A stretch of DNA of 64,000 bases from assembly GCF_035645195.1 (NCBI RefSeq), contig NZ_DASQNA010000018.1:62001-126000 (forward strand), read 5' to 3'. Numbering within the stretch: position 1 is the stretch's first letter; every line of letters begins with the position of its first letter. This document shows, piece by piece, positions 46,541 through 54,304 of this stretch. The translations under genes were made by a program, and so were the position numbers. The stretch comes from Paenibacillus sp. (GTDB lineage Bacteria; Bacillota; Bacilli; Paenibacillales; YIM-B00363). The notes beneath the pieces were generated by a model that was given only the letters and a program-made list of their open reading frames with translations, was not told the DNA's origin and did no database searches.

Positions 46541-47754
46541 GCAAAGGAACGATCGCGCTGTTGGCGCTGGCGATGCTGCTGACGGGCTGCTGGGATCGTG
46601 TGGAAATCGAGGAAAGGGGAACGGTGCTGGCGCTGGCGATCGATCCGGCGAGCGAAGAGGAGGCGGCCGCGGAGCCGCTGGTGAGCCATCCGAAGGGCGC
46701 CGCTCCGGCTTCGAAGAAAGGTAACCTGCTCAAAGTGACGGCGCAGCTCGCGATTCCGGGACAAATTCCGCTGGGGCCCGAGAGCGGCGGCGCGGGCGGC
46801 AACGGGGCGCAGGACAAGGTATGGGTCGTATCCGCGGTCGGGCATACGATGGACGACGCGCTGCAGAATTTACAGCAGTCGATCGCGAACGAGCTGTTTT
46901 TCGGCCATCTGCAGGTGGTCATTTTGAACCGGAACATTGCGGAAAACGGGATCGACGACATCAACGAATATTTGCGGCGCATGCCCGAGATCCGACGCAC
47001 CGTGTGGCTTGTGGTCAACCATACCGACGCGGCCGGCACGATGACCGTTTCGCCGAAGCTGGAGCGCGTTCCCGCCCTGTATTTCGCCCAAACGTTCCGC
47101 CAAGCGACGAAGATGGGGAAATTGCCGGCATCGACGATGGGGCGATTTTGGATCGACCGGAGCAAAGAGGGAAAAGACGGATTTCTTCCCTACATTACCG
47201 TCAAAAACAAAGAAAACATCGAAGTGTCCGGGGTCGCGTACTTTCGCGACGACAAGATGCAAGGCGTGCTGAGGCCGCACGAAGTCGCCTACTTCAACGG
47301 GCTGACGGAGCAAAATCCGGGCGGCGCTTCGGCATATATCACCGTTCCGGGTACCGGGGGAGAAGCGATCATGTTTCAATCCGTCCATCGGGACGCTCGG
47401 TACAAGCTCTCGTTTCGCGGCGGTCGTCCGCACTTCGATGTGTACGTAACCGTCAAGGGAATCGTCAAGGAAAAGTCGAGCATTAAGGTCGATTTGGAAA
47501 AACCGGAGGACGTGGCCGCGATCGAACAAGGGGCGGAGGAGCAATTCCGGAAGGCGTTCGAATCGGTTATTCGGAAGACGCAGGCGGCGGAGGCCGATAT
47601 TTTCGGTTTCGGAGATCAAATTCGCGCCTTCGCTCCAGGGTACTGGGACGCTCGAATTCGGGAAGCCGCCCGATGGCATCAGCAATATGAACAGCTGTCT
47701 GTATCGGTGCATCCGACGATTCGCATCATTCGCATGGGCATGAGTCCGAGGTGA
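46537..47754 (+). CDS. Spore germination lipoprotein (Ger(x)C family)
   Basis: 405 residues: signal peptide with lipobox LLTGC (C18) followed by WDRVEIEERG, the invariant GerC N-terminus, and a long extracellular domain. Third receptor subunit, anchored outside the spore inner membrane. Its ATG overlaps the permease stop by four bases. Confidence 0.93.
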   Translation: MSKGTIALLALAMLLTGCWDRVEIEERGTVLALAIDPASEEEAAAEPLVSHPKGAAPASKKGNLLKVTAQLAIPGQIPLGPESGGAGGNGAQDKVWVVSAVGHTMDDALQNLQQSIANELFFGHLQVVILNRNIAENGIDDINEYLRRMPEIRRTVWLVVNHTDAAGTMTVSPKLERVPALYFAQTFRQATKMGKLPASTMGRFWIDRSKEGKDGFLPYITVKNKENIEVSGVAYFRDDKMQGVLRPHEVAYFNGLTEQNPGGASAYITVPGTGGEAIMFQSVHRDARYKLSFRGGRPHFDVYVTVKGIVKEKSSIKVDLEKPEDVAAIEQGAEEQFRKAFESVIRKTQAAEADIFGFGDQIRAFAPGYWDARIREAARWHQQYEQLSVSVHPTIRIIRMGMSPR

Positions 47755-47818
47755 GCATGGCGGGGCAAGCGTTTGCGCCGGGCGTTTCCTGGAAAAGATA
47801 GGTTACAGGAGGTATGAC

Positions 47819-48499
47819 ATGACACCTAGAAACGGCAGCAAGAGCGGCGGCGAATCGCGGATGCAGGAAATCGTTACGTACATGAAGAAATATTCGTTAA
47901 ACAAAGAGGTGAAGCGGCTGCTCAGCGTCGTGAATCCGCTTCTCGCCCGCAAGGAAACCAATATACGCGTCCATCTGGAAGCGCTCAAGGATTGCGTCAT
48001 CACCGAGGACGAATTCCGGACGATCGAAGCGAAAATCCAGTTGGGGCGATTGTGTCTCGATCTCGAGAAACTCATTCCGAAAACGCGCGTGACGCTCCTG
48101 TTTTACGATCAGGAAGAAAACCGCATTTATCACGGAGCCGCGCCGAGCATTCCCGTCGAATTTTTCGATTTTTTCGAGACGATCAACGAGGAAAACCTTC
48201 TCGACGAAAACTGCGGATCGTGCGGAAGGGCGATCTACAGCAAAACCGTCGCCATCACCGATATCGCAACAGATCCGGTGTGGCAGCCTTTCAAGGAACA
48301 CGCGTTTCGGTACGGGTTCCGATCTTGCTGGTCGGTTCCGTTCTTCCGGGAGGAACAGGTGCTCGGGACGTTCGCCATTTATTCCTGGCTCCCGCTCGTC
48401 CCGACGCGCAAACAGATTCGTTTGATCAAGGACCGTGTCGTCCTGTACCGCGACGCCATTTTTCGAGTGTCGCACGAACTTACCAAGAAAGAGGCGTAG
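47819..48499 (+). CDS. GAF domain protein
   Basis: 226 residues: N-terminal helical part (1-75) and a GAF domain (about 80-210) with the typical ENCGSCGRAIYSKTVAITDI and YGFRSCWSVPF blocks. The conserved cysteines C137/C140-like and the SCWSVP cysteine resemble GAFs that sense redox or small ligands. AGGAGG six bases before ATG. Four bases upstream of an XRE regulator, suggesting a sensor-regulator pair. Ligand unknown. Confidence 0.82.
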   Translation: MTPRNGSKSGGESRMQEIVTYMKKYSLNKEVKRLLSVVNPLLARKETNIRVHLEALKDCVITEDEFRTIEAKIQLGRLCLDLEKLIPKTRVTLLFYDQEENRIYHGAAPSIPVEFFDFFETINEENLLDENCGSCGRAIYSKTVAITDIATDPVWQPFKEHAFRYGFRSCWSVPFFREEQVLGTFAIYSWLPLVPTRKQIRLIKDRVVLYRDAIFRVSHELTKKEA

Positions 48500-48502
48500 C
48501 CC

Positions 48503-48880
48503 ATGCCCGTACCCTACGGACAACGTTTGAAAACCCTTCGCCAGTTGCACAAGATGACGATGAGCCAAGTCGCCGGGAAAATCGGCGTCTCCAAATCCAG
48601 CTATGCCGGATACGAGCAAAATTATCGCCATCCGCCGATGGACAAGCTGCTGCTGCTGAGCGAATTGTTTCAAGTGTCGGTCGATTATATTTTGTGCCGA
48701 ACCGAAGATCTGTCCGCTTCCCGGCATACGACCAATGCCAAGGAGCTGCTGAAAACGAAGGATCTGCATTGGGACGGCGTGCCATTGTCGGAAACGGATC
48801 TTGAAGCGATTTTTCAGATGCTGGACCGCTCTTCTGCCCAGCGCAGAGGCGAAGCGCGTCTCGCCGGCGGAGATTCGTAA
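48503..48880 (+). CDS. XRE family transcriptional regulator
   Basis: 125 residues: N-terminal Cro/CI-type helix-turn-helix (YGQRLKTLRQLHKMTMSQVAGKIGVSKSSYAGYE, about 5-40) and a C-terminal segment without a recognised domain. It starts three bases after the GAF gene stop and is probably cotranscribed. Targets unknown. Converges with the GGDEF gene. Confidence 0.88.
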   Translation: MPVPYGQRLKTLRQLHKMTMSQVAGKIGVSKSSYAGYEQNYRHPPMDKLLLLSELFQVSVDYILCRTEDLSASRHTTNAKELLKTKDLHWDGVPLSETDLEAIFQMLDRSSAQRRGEARLAGGDS

Positions 48881-48900
48881 AGCCCGCGCGGGCGCGCCCT

Positions 48901-50580
48901 TCATCGCCCGCCGCGATAAAACCGATACGCGTCCGCCTTCGACTGTTTTGCCTCGTACAGCGCCTCGTCCGCGCATTTTTCGAGCCTCTTCCGACTGGCC
49001 GCGTCGACCGGGTACAGCGCGATGCCGATGCCGGCTCCGAGCGGAATCGCATGCCCTTCGTACTGCAGGGGCGTCCGGAACGAGGCCAGCATCCGTCGCG
49101 CGATCGTCTCGGGCGTCTCGGCGCCGTCGATGGCGGGCAATATAACCCCCATCTCGTCTCCGCCCAATCGGGCGACCGTATCCGTCGACCGAACGCAGCG
49201 CTTGAGCCGATCGGCGAACTCCTTGATGACGGCGTCCCCCGCGTCGTGCCCGTATTGGTCGTTCACCTTCTTGAAGTTTCGGCCGTCCAGCAGCATGACC
49301 GCGACCTGCTCGCCGGTGCGATCCGCTTCGCGAAGGGCCGTCTCCAGCCGATCGTCGAACGTCCTTCGGTTCGGCAGCCCTGTCATATAATCGTAATAGG
49401 CCAGCTTCTCCAGCATTTCCTCATGGTTTTTTCGTTCGGTCACGTCGCGGCTAATGATGACGATCTGTTTGATTTCTCCGTCTTCTATTACAGGGGTCGC
49501 CGTTCCTTCCACCCACAGCCAATGTCCTCCTTTCCGCTTTAATCGCGCCATCATTCGGGTCGATTTTCCGCTGTTTACTTTGGCCAAATGCTTCCCGACC
49601 TCAGGCAGGTCCTCAGGGTGAATAAGGTCTGTATAGTGGATCCCGATGTATGTTTCCTTCGCGTAGCCTAATGTATTTTCGCTGGAAGGAGAGATGTACT
49701 CTACGATCCCAGCCGGATTTGCTAACGCGATAATGTCGTAGGCGTGTTCCGCGATGACTCGGAACCGCTCCTCGCTTTTGCGCAGCTCCCTGGCGGCCGC
49801 CTTCAGGAGGGCGATGTCGTGCAGCGCGAGCTTTTCGGTCGTGACGTCCTTCGCGATGCCGTAGACGCCCGCGACTTCGCCGTCCACGACGATCGGGATA
49901 TTGGTAACGCCGACGAAGACGCGTCGGCCGTTCTTATGAAGAATCGTCAGCTCGTAATGAACGGCTTCGCCGGACAAGCAGCGCGAGAAATAGGCGCGAA
50001 CCGCTTCCCGGTATTCCGGCGCGACGAACGGCTCGAACGATTTCGAGCGCAGTTCGTCTTCGCTGTACCCGATAATTTCCATGGTACGGCCGTTAAAGCT
50101 CGAAAACGTGCCGTCTCTCGTGAGCGAAAACACGGCGTCCGGATTATGCATGAATAAAGACATATAACGCTGTCTGCTGTCCTGCAGCATCCGCTGCGCC
50201 TCTTTCTGCGCCCGAATGTCCCGGAATACGAGCGATACCGCCGTCAGTTTCCCGTCCTCGTCCAATACCGGGCTGTATGAGGCGGACACGTCGATCAGCG
50301 TGCCGTCCTTGGCCTTGCGCTGCGTCTCGAAGCCCGGCAGCTGCTTGCAGGACAAGAACGATTCGATGATGCGGCGCACCTCGTCGCGCTTGTGCTCCGG
50401 AATGATCGGCAGCTGCGCTGCTTTTAATCCGGCGACTTCGCTCTCTTCGTACCCGAACATATCCGTGAACCCACGATTGACCGCGATAACGGTTAGTTCC
50501 CGGTCCAGCACGACGATGGCGTCCGACATCTGTTGAAGCACCGATTGCAGAAACCGGGGATCGTCGAAGTACTCCTTCAT
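48901..50580 (-). CDS. PAS-PAS-PAS-GGDEF protein, likely diguanylate cyclase
   Basis: 559 residues, no membrane segment: three PAS domains (about 8-120, 135-250, 275-390), each followed by a PAC-like strand, and a C-terminal GGDEF domain (about 395-559). The active-site motif is GGDEM (473-477) rather than GGDEF, and the upstream metal-site region reads LDGRNFKKVND instead of the common LDLDNFKxxND. The first catalytic Asp and the GGDE core are kept, so activity is plausible. ATG 50580 follows AGGAGGTG. A structured leader with terminator precedes it. Confidence 0.88.
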   Translation of the reverse strand: MKEYFDDPRFLQSVLQQMSDAIVVLDRELTVIAVNRGFTDMFGYEESEVAGLKAAQLPIIPEHKRDEVRRIIESFLSCKQLPGFETQRKAKDGTLIDVSASYSPVLDEDGKLTAVSLVFRDIRAQKEAQRMLQDSRQRYMSLFMHNPDAVFSLTRDGTFSSFNGRTMEIIGYSEDELRSKSFEPFVAPEYREAVRAYFSRCLSGEAVHYELTILHKNGRRVFVGVTNIPIVVDGEVAGVYGIAKDVTTEKLALHDIALLKAAARELRKSEERFRVIAEHAYDIIALANPAGIVEYISPSSENTLGYAKETYIGIHYTDLIHPEDLPEVGKHLAKVNSGKSTRMMARLKRKGGHWLWVEGTATPVIEDGEIKQIVIISRDVTERKNHEEMLEKLAYYDYMTGLPNRRTFDDRLETALREADRTGEQVAVMLLDGRNFKKVNDQYGHDAGDAVIKEFADRLKRCVRSTDTVARLGGDEMGVILPAIDGAETPETIARRMLASFRTPLQYEGHAIPLGAGIGIALYPVDAASRKRLEKCADEALYEAKQSKADAYRFYRGGR

Positions 50581-50686
50581 GGCGATTCGCACCTCCTTAC
50601 GGGGATGGAACGGCTTGCTCCAATGTCTTAGGGCGGTTCGGCAGGGAAGACGATGCTTGCGCCGGCCGCGGACGGTCCATACAACG

Positions 50687-50711
50687 AAAAAGGACCCGGT
50701 TTCCCGGGTCC
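50687..50711 (-). terminator. Terminator in the leader of the GGDEF gene
   Basis: Minus strand: GGACCCGG-gaaa-CCGGGTCC followed by five T, about 107 bases before the coding start. A T-run exists only in the minus direction. Confidence 0.85.
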
Positions 50712-50840
50712 CCGACGGCGCCGTTGGTAGTTTCACTTCTTCATCGAAAGCAAATCCGGTATTGCTACCGCGCGTCTAAAGCCCGTTACGAGTCTTTAGC
50801 GCATCCCTCGCCCTCTATTTCGAGTGAGAACCCTCCGAAG
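50712..50840 (-). promoter_or_regulatory. Structured leader of unknown class upstream of the GGDEF gene
   Basis: About 130 nt immediately before the terminator. On the minus strand CTAAAG/CTTTAG and CGGT/ACCG hairpins and a GGTAG...CTACC pairing could form a compact fold with a pseudoknot-like overlap. It is in the position of a riboswitch aptamer. The complementary strand has a weak likeness to GEMM words (GCAAATCC, AAAGCC) but lacks the consensus. Class not assigned. Confidence 0.5.
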
Positions 50841-51054
50841 AACTGTCACGTTCCGCTGAATTCCTTACGTCCTCCAACGCAACCACGACCTTTCTCGTCG
50901 CCGTCGTAAGTATAGTATGTCCGCCGTTCGCCGTTTTAAACGTCCGCCCGCAGGAAATTTTCGCCAATGCGCGGCGTATCGTCTTTTCCCGTTCCGGAAA
51001 AACTAAAACAATCTAGGCTTATCCGAAGTCGGAATCGAGGAGGTTTTCGAACAG

Positions 51055-51252
51055 ATGAACGGGTTGCTTCAATGGATCAACAAGCTAAACTTGGCCCTCG
51101 CGTTCCTGGTGTTATTCGCCGCGCACGGGCTGCTCTATTTCGGACTCGGCAACGGGGACTGGTTTTTCCTCGCGCTGTCGGCCGCGCTCGTCTGGACGGG
51201 CGTGCTCGCCGCCGTGCAGCTGTTCTCGCGGGGCCGCGCCCGCTCCAAGTGA
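51055..51252 (+). CDS. Small membrane protein
   Basis: 65 residues, two membrane helices (about 11-31 and 36-57) with a short basic tail (RGRARSK). ATG 51055 follows GAGGAGG by about 10 bases. Family not recognised. Its coding DNA is antisense to the 3' end of the next, opposite-strand gene; its own good ribosome site argues that it is real. Confidence 0.65.
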   Translation: MNGLLQWINKLNLALAFLVLFAAHGLLYFGLGNGDWFFLALSAALVWTGVLAAVQLFSRGRARSK

Positions 51253-51741
51253 ACCGGCGGCGCGGCGCGCCCGAACGGCCGCCGCGCGCTTCGCCACCGG
51301 GGCGAGCAGCCACTGCGGCTTCAGATGCTCCGGGAGGTCGTCCCGAACGTATTTGCGAATGTCTTCCCCCAAATATTTGCGCATGCGCACCTCGGTCTCG
51401 GCTTTGGCGAAATGCCACAGCATCTCGAAGCTGGCCTTGTAGCCGCGGCACCAGTAGACGCAGCCGACGCCTTCCTCGTCCCGCCGCTCGTCGGTCACCT
51501 TGATGCCCTTCGTCCGCAGCCGGTGGCGGAGCTTCGCCAAATCGGCGGCGACGTCGTCCATCGCCCGCTGCAGCAGGTCGAGGTACGGCTGCTTCGTCTT
51601 CAGCTTGCTTTCCCGCAGCACCTTGGCGTCCCGGTCGAACACCGTCATCAGCAGGTTCAAAATCAACGTTTCTTTGATCGTGCCGAGCTCGTCGACGGCG
51701 GTGACCGGCGGGATGGTCGGGATCCGTTCTTGCTTCGCCAT
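51112..51741 (-). CDS. Hypothetical cytoplasmic protein
   Basis: 209 residues, helical and charged, no recognised domain. The first 150 residues look like an ordered protein (AVDELGTIKETLILNLLMTVFDRDAK; GCVYWCRGYKASFEMLWHFAKAETE). The last 45 or so, rich in Arg, Ala, Gly and Glu, are antisense to the small membrane protein gene on the other strand and may be an unselected extension. ATG 51741 is chosen over 51756. Confidence 0.6.
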   Translation of the reverse strand: MAKQERIPTIPPVTAVDELGTIKETLILNLLMTVFDRDAKVLRESKLKTKQPYLDLLQRAMDDVAADLAKLRHRLRTKGIKVTDERRDEEGVGCVYWCRGYKASFEMLWHFAKAETEVRMRKYLGEDIRKYVRDDLPEHLKPQWLLAPVAKRAAAVRARRAAGSLGAGAAPREQLHGGEHARPDERGRQREEKPVPVAESEIEQPVRGE

Positions 51742-51935
51742 CTTGTCATCACCCACGATACGAATGTATGTTCTTATTCTATGCGATAACGGTGTTTCTA
51801 TGCAAGGGGCGGAACCATTTTACAGGGCGGGACGAGGTATGATATAGTTACTTTTGGCTTCGCGCTTTAGAAAATTGTTCGAAATTTCGTCATGTTTGGA
51901 GGGAGCAGCATTCTCCCAAAAAGCGGGCGAGTCTT

Positions 51936-51941
51936 TATAAT
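51936..51941 (+). promoter_or_regulatory. Putative -10 box of the CuA protein gene
   Basis: TATAAT, 37 bp before the coding start; no clear -35. A small GGGAG-cagcatt-CTCCC hairpin lies at 51901-51917. Confidence 0.4.
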
Positions 51942-51977
51942 AGTAGGATGTAAACCGTTTGAGGGGGAAGACAGTGC

Positions 51978-52352
51978 ATGTACAAGTGGATTATGGCGGT
52001 GCTCTTTTTCGGGTCGGCCGCGCTTGGCGTCGGCATCTTGTTTAACGAGCTTCCGCAGCCGCCGAGTGAAGAAGAATTAGCCGAAGCGGCGAACACGCTC
52101 GAAATCGTGGCAAGCAACTGGGAATTCGATCAGCAGGAGTACGTCGTCGAAGCGGGCTCCACGATGACGGTCAAGCTCGTGAACGATCAAGGGGTGCACG
52201 GAATTAACATCAGCGGCCTCGGCGTCGATTTGCAGGGCGCGCACCTGTCCCAAGAAGTGACGTTCGGCGAACCGGGCGAGTACGAAATCACTTGCATCGT
52301 TCTGTGCGGCGAAGGCCACGCGGAAATGAAAGCGAAGATTGTCGTTCAGTAA
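51978..52352 (+). CDS. Stand-alone CuA cupredoxin (cytochrome c oxidase subunit II-like)
   Basis: 124 residues: one N-terminal membrane anchor (about 4-23) and a cupredoxin domain. The CuA motif C106-x3-C110-x3-H114-x2-M117 is intact, with the second histidine at H74 (VHGIN), so a binuclear copper site can form. There is no subunit I gene nearby. It could serve as an extra electron donor to an oxidase encoded elsewhere or as a copper carrier. GGGGGAAG precedes ATG 51978. A bidirectional terminator follows. Confidence 0.85.
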   Translation: MYKWIMAVLFFGSAALGVGILFNELPQPPSEEELAEAANTLEIVASNWEFDQQEYVVEAGSTMTVKLVNDQGVHGINISGLGVDLQGAHLSQEVTFGEPGEYEITCIVLCGEGHAEMKAKIVVQ

Positions 52353-52365
52353 ATAGGGAAAAATA

Positions 52366-52396
52366 AAAACAGCACCTTAGCGGCGCTGTTTTTTCT
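52366..52396. terminator. Bidirectional terminator
   Basis: AAAACAGC...GCTGTTTT hairpin with A-run before and T-run after, at the convergent ends of the CuA gene and the DUF2627 gene. Confidence 0.85.
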
Positions 52397-52637
52397 TTTC
52401 GCGAAAACGGGGGGCGACGTAGTTTCGCTTGCGGTCGCGGTAAAAAATCCAGCCGCCGATGAAGGCGACGCCGAGGATAAACAGCAGCAGACCCGCGAGA
52501 AACGACAGCCACGGGAACGCGCCGGGGCCGAACGAGGCGAACACCGCGTTCTTCATCAGCAGAAAGCCGTACGTCGCGGCCCAGCCCGGGATGACGAGCA
52601 GCAGCACGGCGATGAAACGCGAAAACTTCGTAGGCAT
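52377..52637 (-). CDS. DUF2627 small membrane protein (YqzF-like)
   Basis: 86 residues, two membrane helices (about 7-28 and 40-65), with the FLAGLLLFILGVAFIGGWIFYRDRKRN pattern typical of DUF2627. In B. subtilis the homologue yqzF is beside the bkd operon, as here. ATG 52637 follows AAAGGAAC; ATG 52658 would add seven residues. Function unknown. Confidence 0.82.
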   Translation of the reverse strand: MPTKFSRFIAVLLLVIPGWAATYGFLLMKNAVFASFGPGAFPWLSFLAGLLLFILGVAFIGGWIFYRDRKRNYVAPRFREKKKQRR

Positions 52638-52803
52638 GGTGAGATAGTTCCTTTCCATACATGTCGTCTTATTTTACCCTATCCCGGCATCGCGTAAAAA
52701 GAGTACAATAAACAAAGAGTCTAACAAATTCATGAACGAATATTTAGCGTCATAGACTCATAGTACAGGCATGCGGTTAGCCTATTATTTGGAGGATCTA
52801 TCA

Positions 52804-54246
52804 TTGACTCGTACATACGATATCGTAGTGCTCGGCGGCGGTCCGGGCGGGTACGCGGCGGCGATTCGCGCGGCGGAGCTCGGCAAGTCGGTCGCCATCG
52901 TGGAGAAGGCGGGGCTCGGCGGGACATGCCTGCATAAGGGATGCATCCCGAGCAAGGCGCTGCTGCGCAGCGCAGAAGTGTATCAAACCGTAAAGCGCGG
53001 GGAGGAATTCGGCATCGTCGCCGGCGGAGGAGCGGAGCCGTTCATCGACTTCGCCCGCGTGCAGGCGCGGAAGGCCGCCGTCGTCGAGGAGCTGCACCGC
53101 GGCTTGCAGCTGCTCATGAAGAAGCATAAGATCGACGTATATTACGGGAAGGGACGGCTGATGGGCGCCTCGATCTTCTCGCCGCAGACGGGCACGATCG
53201 CGGTCGAGACGGCGGACGGCGAGCCGGAGACGCTCGTCAACGAGCGGCTCATCATCGCCACCGGCTCGCGCCCGCGCGTCATTCCCGGCCTCGAGCCGGA
53301 CGGCCGCTTCGTGCTGACGAGCGACGAGGCGCTCGAGCTGCCGGCGCTGCCGCAATCGATCGCGATCGTCGGCGGCGGCGTCATCGGCGTCGAATGGGCG
53401 TCGATGATGATCGACTTCGGCGTCGACGTCACGCTGCTCGAAGCGGCGGACCGGCTGCTGCCGACCGAGGAGGAGGACGTCTCGCGGGAGATGGCCGCGG
53501 CGCTGACGAAGCGGGGCGTCCGCATCGTCACCGGCGCGAAGGTGCTGCCGGAGACGCTGCGGAAGCGCGAAGCGGGCGAGCGCACCGAGGTGCGCATCGA
53601 GGCGGAGCGCGGCGGCGAGCGGATCGCCGTCGAGGCGGAGACGCTGCTCGTCGCGGTCGGACGAGCCCCGAACATCGAAGGCATCGGCCTCGAGAACGCG
53701 GACGTGGCGCTTGAGCGGGGCGCCATCCGGGTGAACGGCTGGATGCAGACGAGCGAGAAGCACATCTACGCGATCGGCGACGTCGTCGGCGGTCTGCAGA
53801 TGGCGCACGCGGCGACCCGCCAGGGCGTCGTCGCGGCGGAGCATATTTGCGGCGCCGCGCAGCGTCCGTACGACGCGGCCGCCGTGCCGCGCGCCGTCTT
53901 CTCGCACCCGGAAGTCGCGTCGATCGGCCTTACGGAGGCGCAGGCGAAGGAAGCCGGCCGCGACGTCGCCGCCGCGAAGCTGCCGCTGCGCGCCGCCGGG
54001 AAATCGGTCGTGTACGGCGAGCCGGGAGGCTTCGTCAAAATCGTCGCCGACCGGACGACGAACGACGTGCTCGGCGTTCACATGATCGGGGCGAAGGTGA
54101 CGGAACTGATCGGCGAAGCGTCGCTCGCTCAGCTGGTCGAAGCGACGCCGGGCGAGCTGGGCCAAGCGATCCGCCCGCATCCGACGCTGTCGGAGGCGGT
54201 CATGGAAGCGGCGCAGGCGGTTGACGGTCGTATCGCGGGACGGTAA
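52804..54246 (+). CDS. lpdV: Dihydrolipoyl dehydrogenase, E3 of branched-chain 2-oxoacid dehydrogenase
   Basis: 480-residue flavoprotein disulfide reductase. FAD loop GGGPGGYAAAIRA, redox pair GGTCLHKGCIPSK, NAD loop GGGVIGVEWA and C-terminal HPTLSEA with the catalytic His are intact. It reoxidises lipoamide on BkdB. TTG 52804 has GGAGGA seven bases upstream. First gene of a four-gene bkd operon. The gap before it holds GAGTCTA/TAGACTC inverted repeats 29 bp apart but no clear promoter. Confidence 0.95.
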   Translation: MTRTYDIVVLGGGPGGYAAAIRAAELGKSVAIVEKAGLGGTCLHKGCIPSKALLRSAEVYQTVKRGEEFGIVAGGGAEPFIDFARVQARKAAVVEELHRGLQLLMKKHKIDVYYGKGRLMGASIFSPQTGTIAVETADGEPETLVNERLIIATGSRPRVIPGLEPDGRFVLTSDEALELPALPQSIAIVGGGVIGVEWASMMIDFGVDVTLLEAADRLLPTEEEDVSREMAAALTKRGVRIVTGAKVLPETLRKREAGERTEVRIEAERGGERIAVEAETLLVAVGRAPNIEGIGLENADVALERGAIRVNGWMQTSEKHIYAIGDVVGGLQMAHAATRQGVVAAEHICGAAQRPYDAAAVPRAVFSHPEVASIGLTEAQAKEAGRDVAAAKLPLRAAGKSVVYGEPGGFVKIVADRTTNDVLGVHMIGAKVTELIGEASLAQLVEATPGELGQAIRPHPTLSEAVMEAAQAVDGRIAGR

Positions 54247-54304
54247 GATGAACGAAAGGGGATTATGACCTGGTCATAATACTCGGTGCTAAGGAGGCGA
54301 TCCG

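Noticed and set aside
50712-50840. GEMM-I riboswitch on the plus strand
   Set aside because: Only partial words (GCAAATCC, AAAGCC); the GACGCAAAGCC core is broken, and the terminator points the other way.
52717-52759. CodY or sigma-L control site before lpdV
   Set aside because: The AT-rich palindrome does not fit the CodY 15-mer well and no -24/-12 element is visible; only a 7-bp inverted repeat remains.
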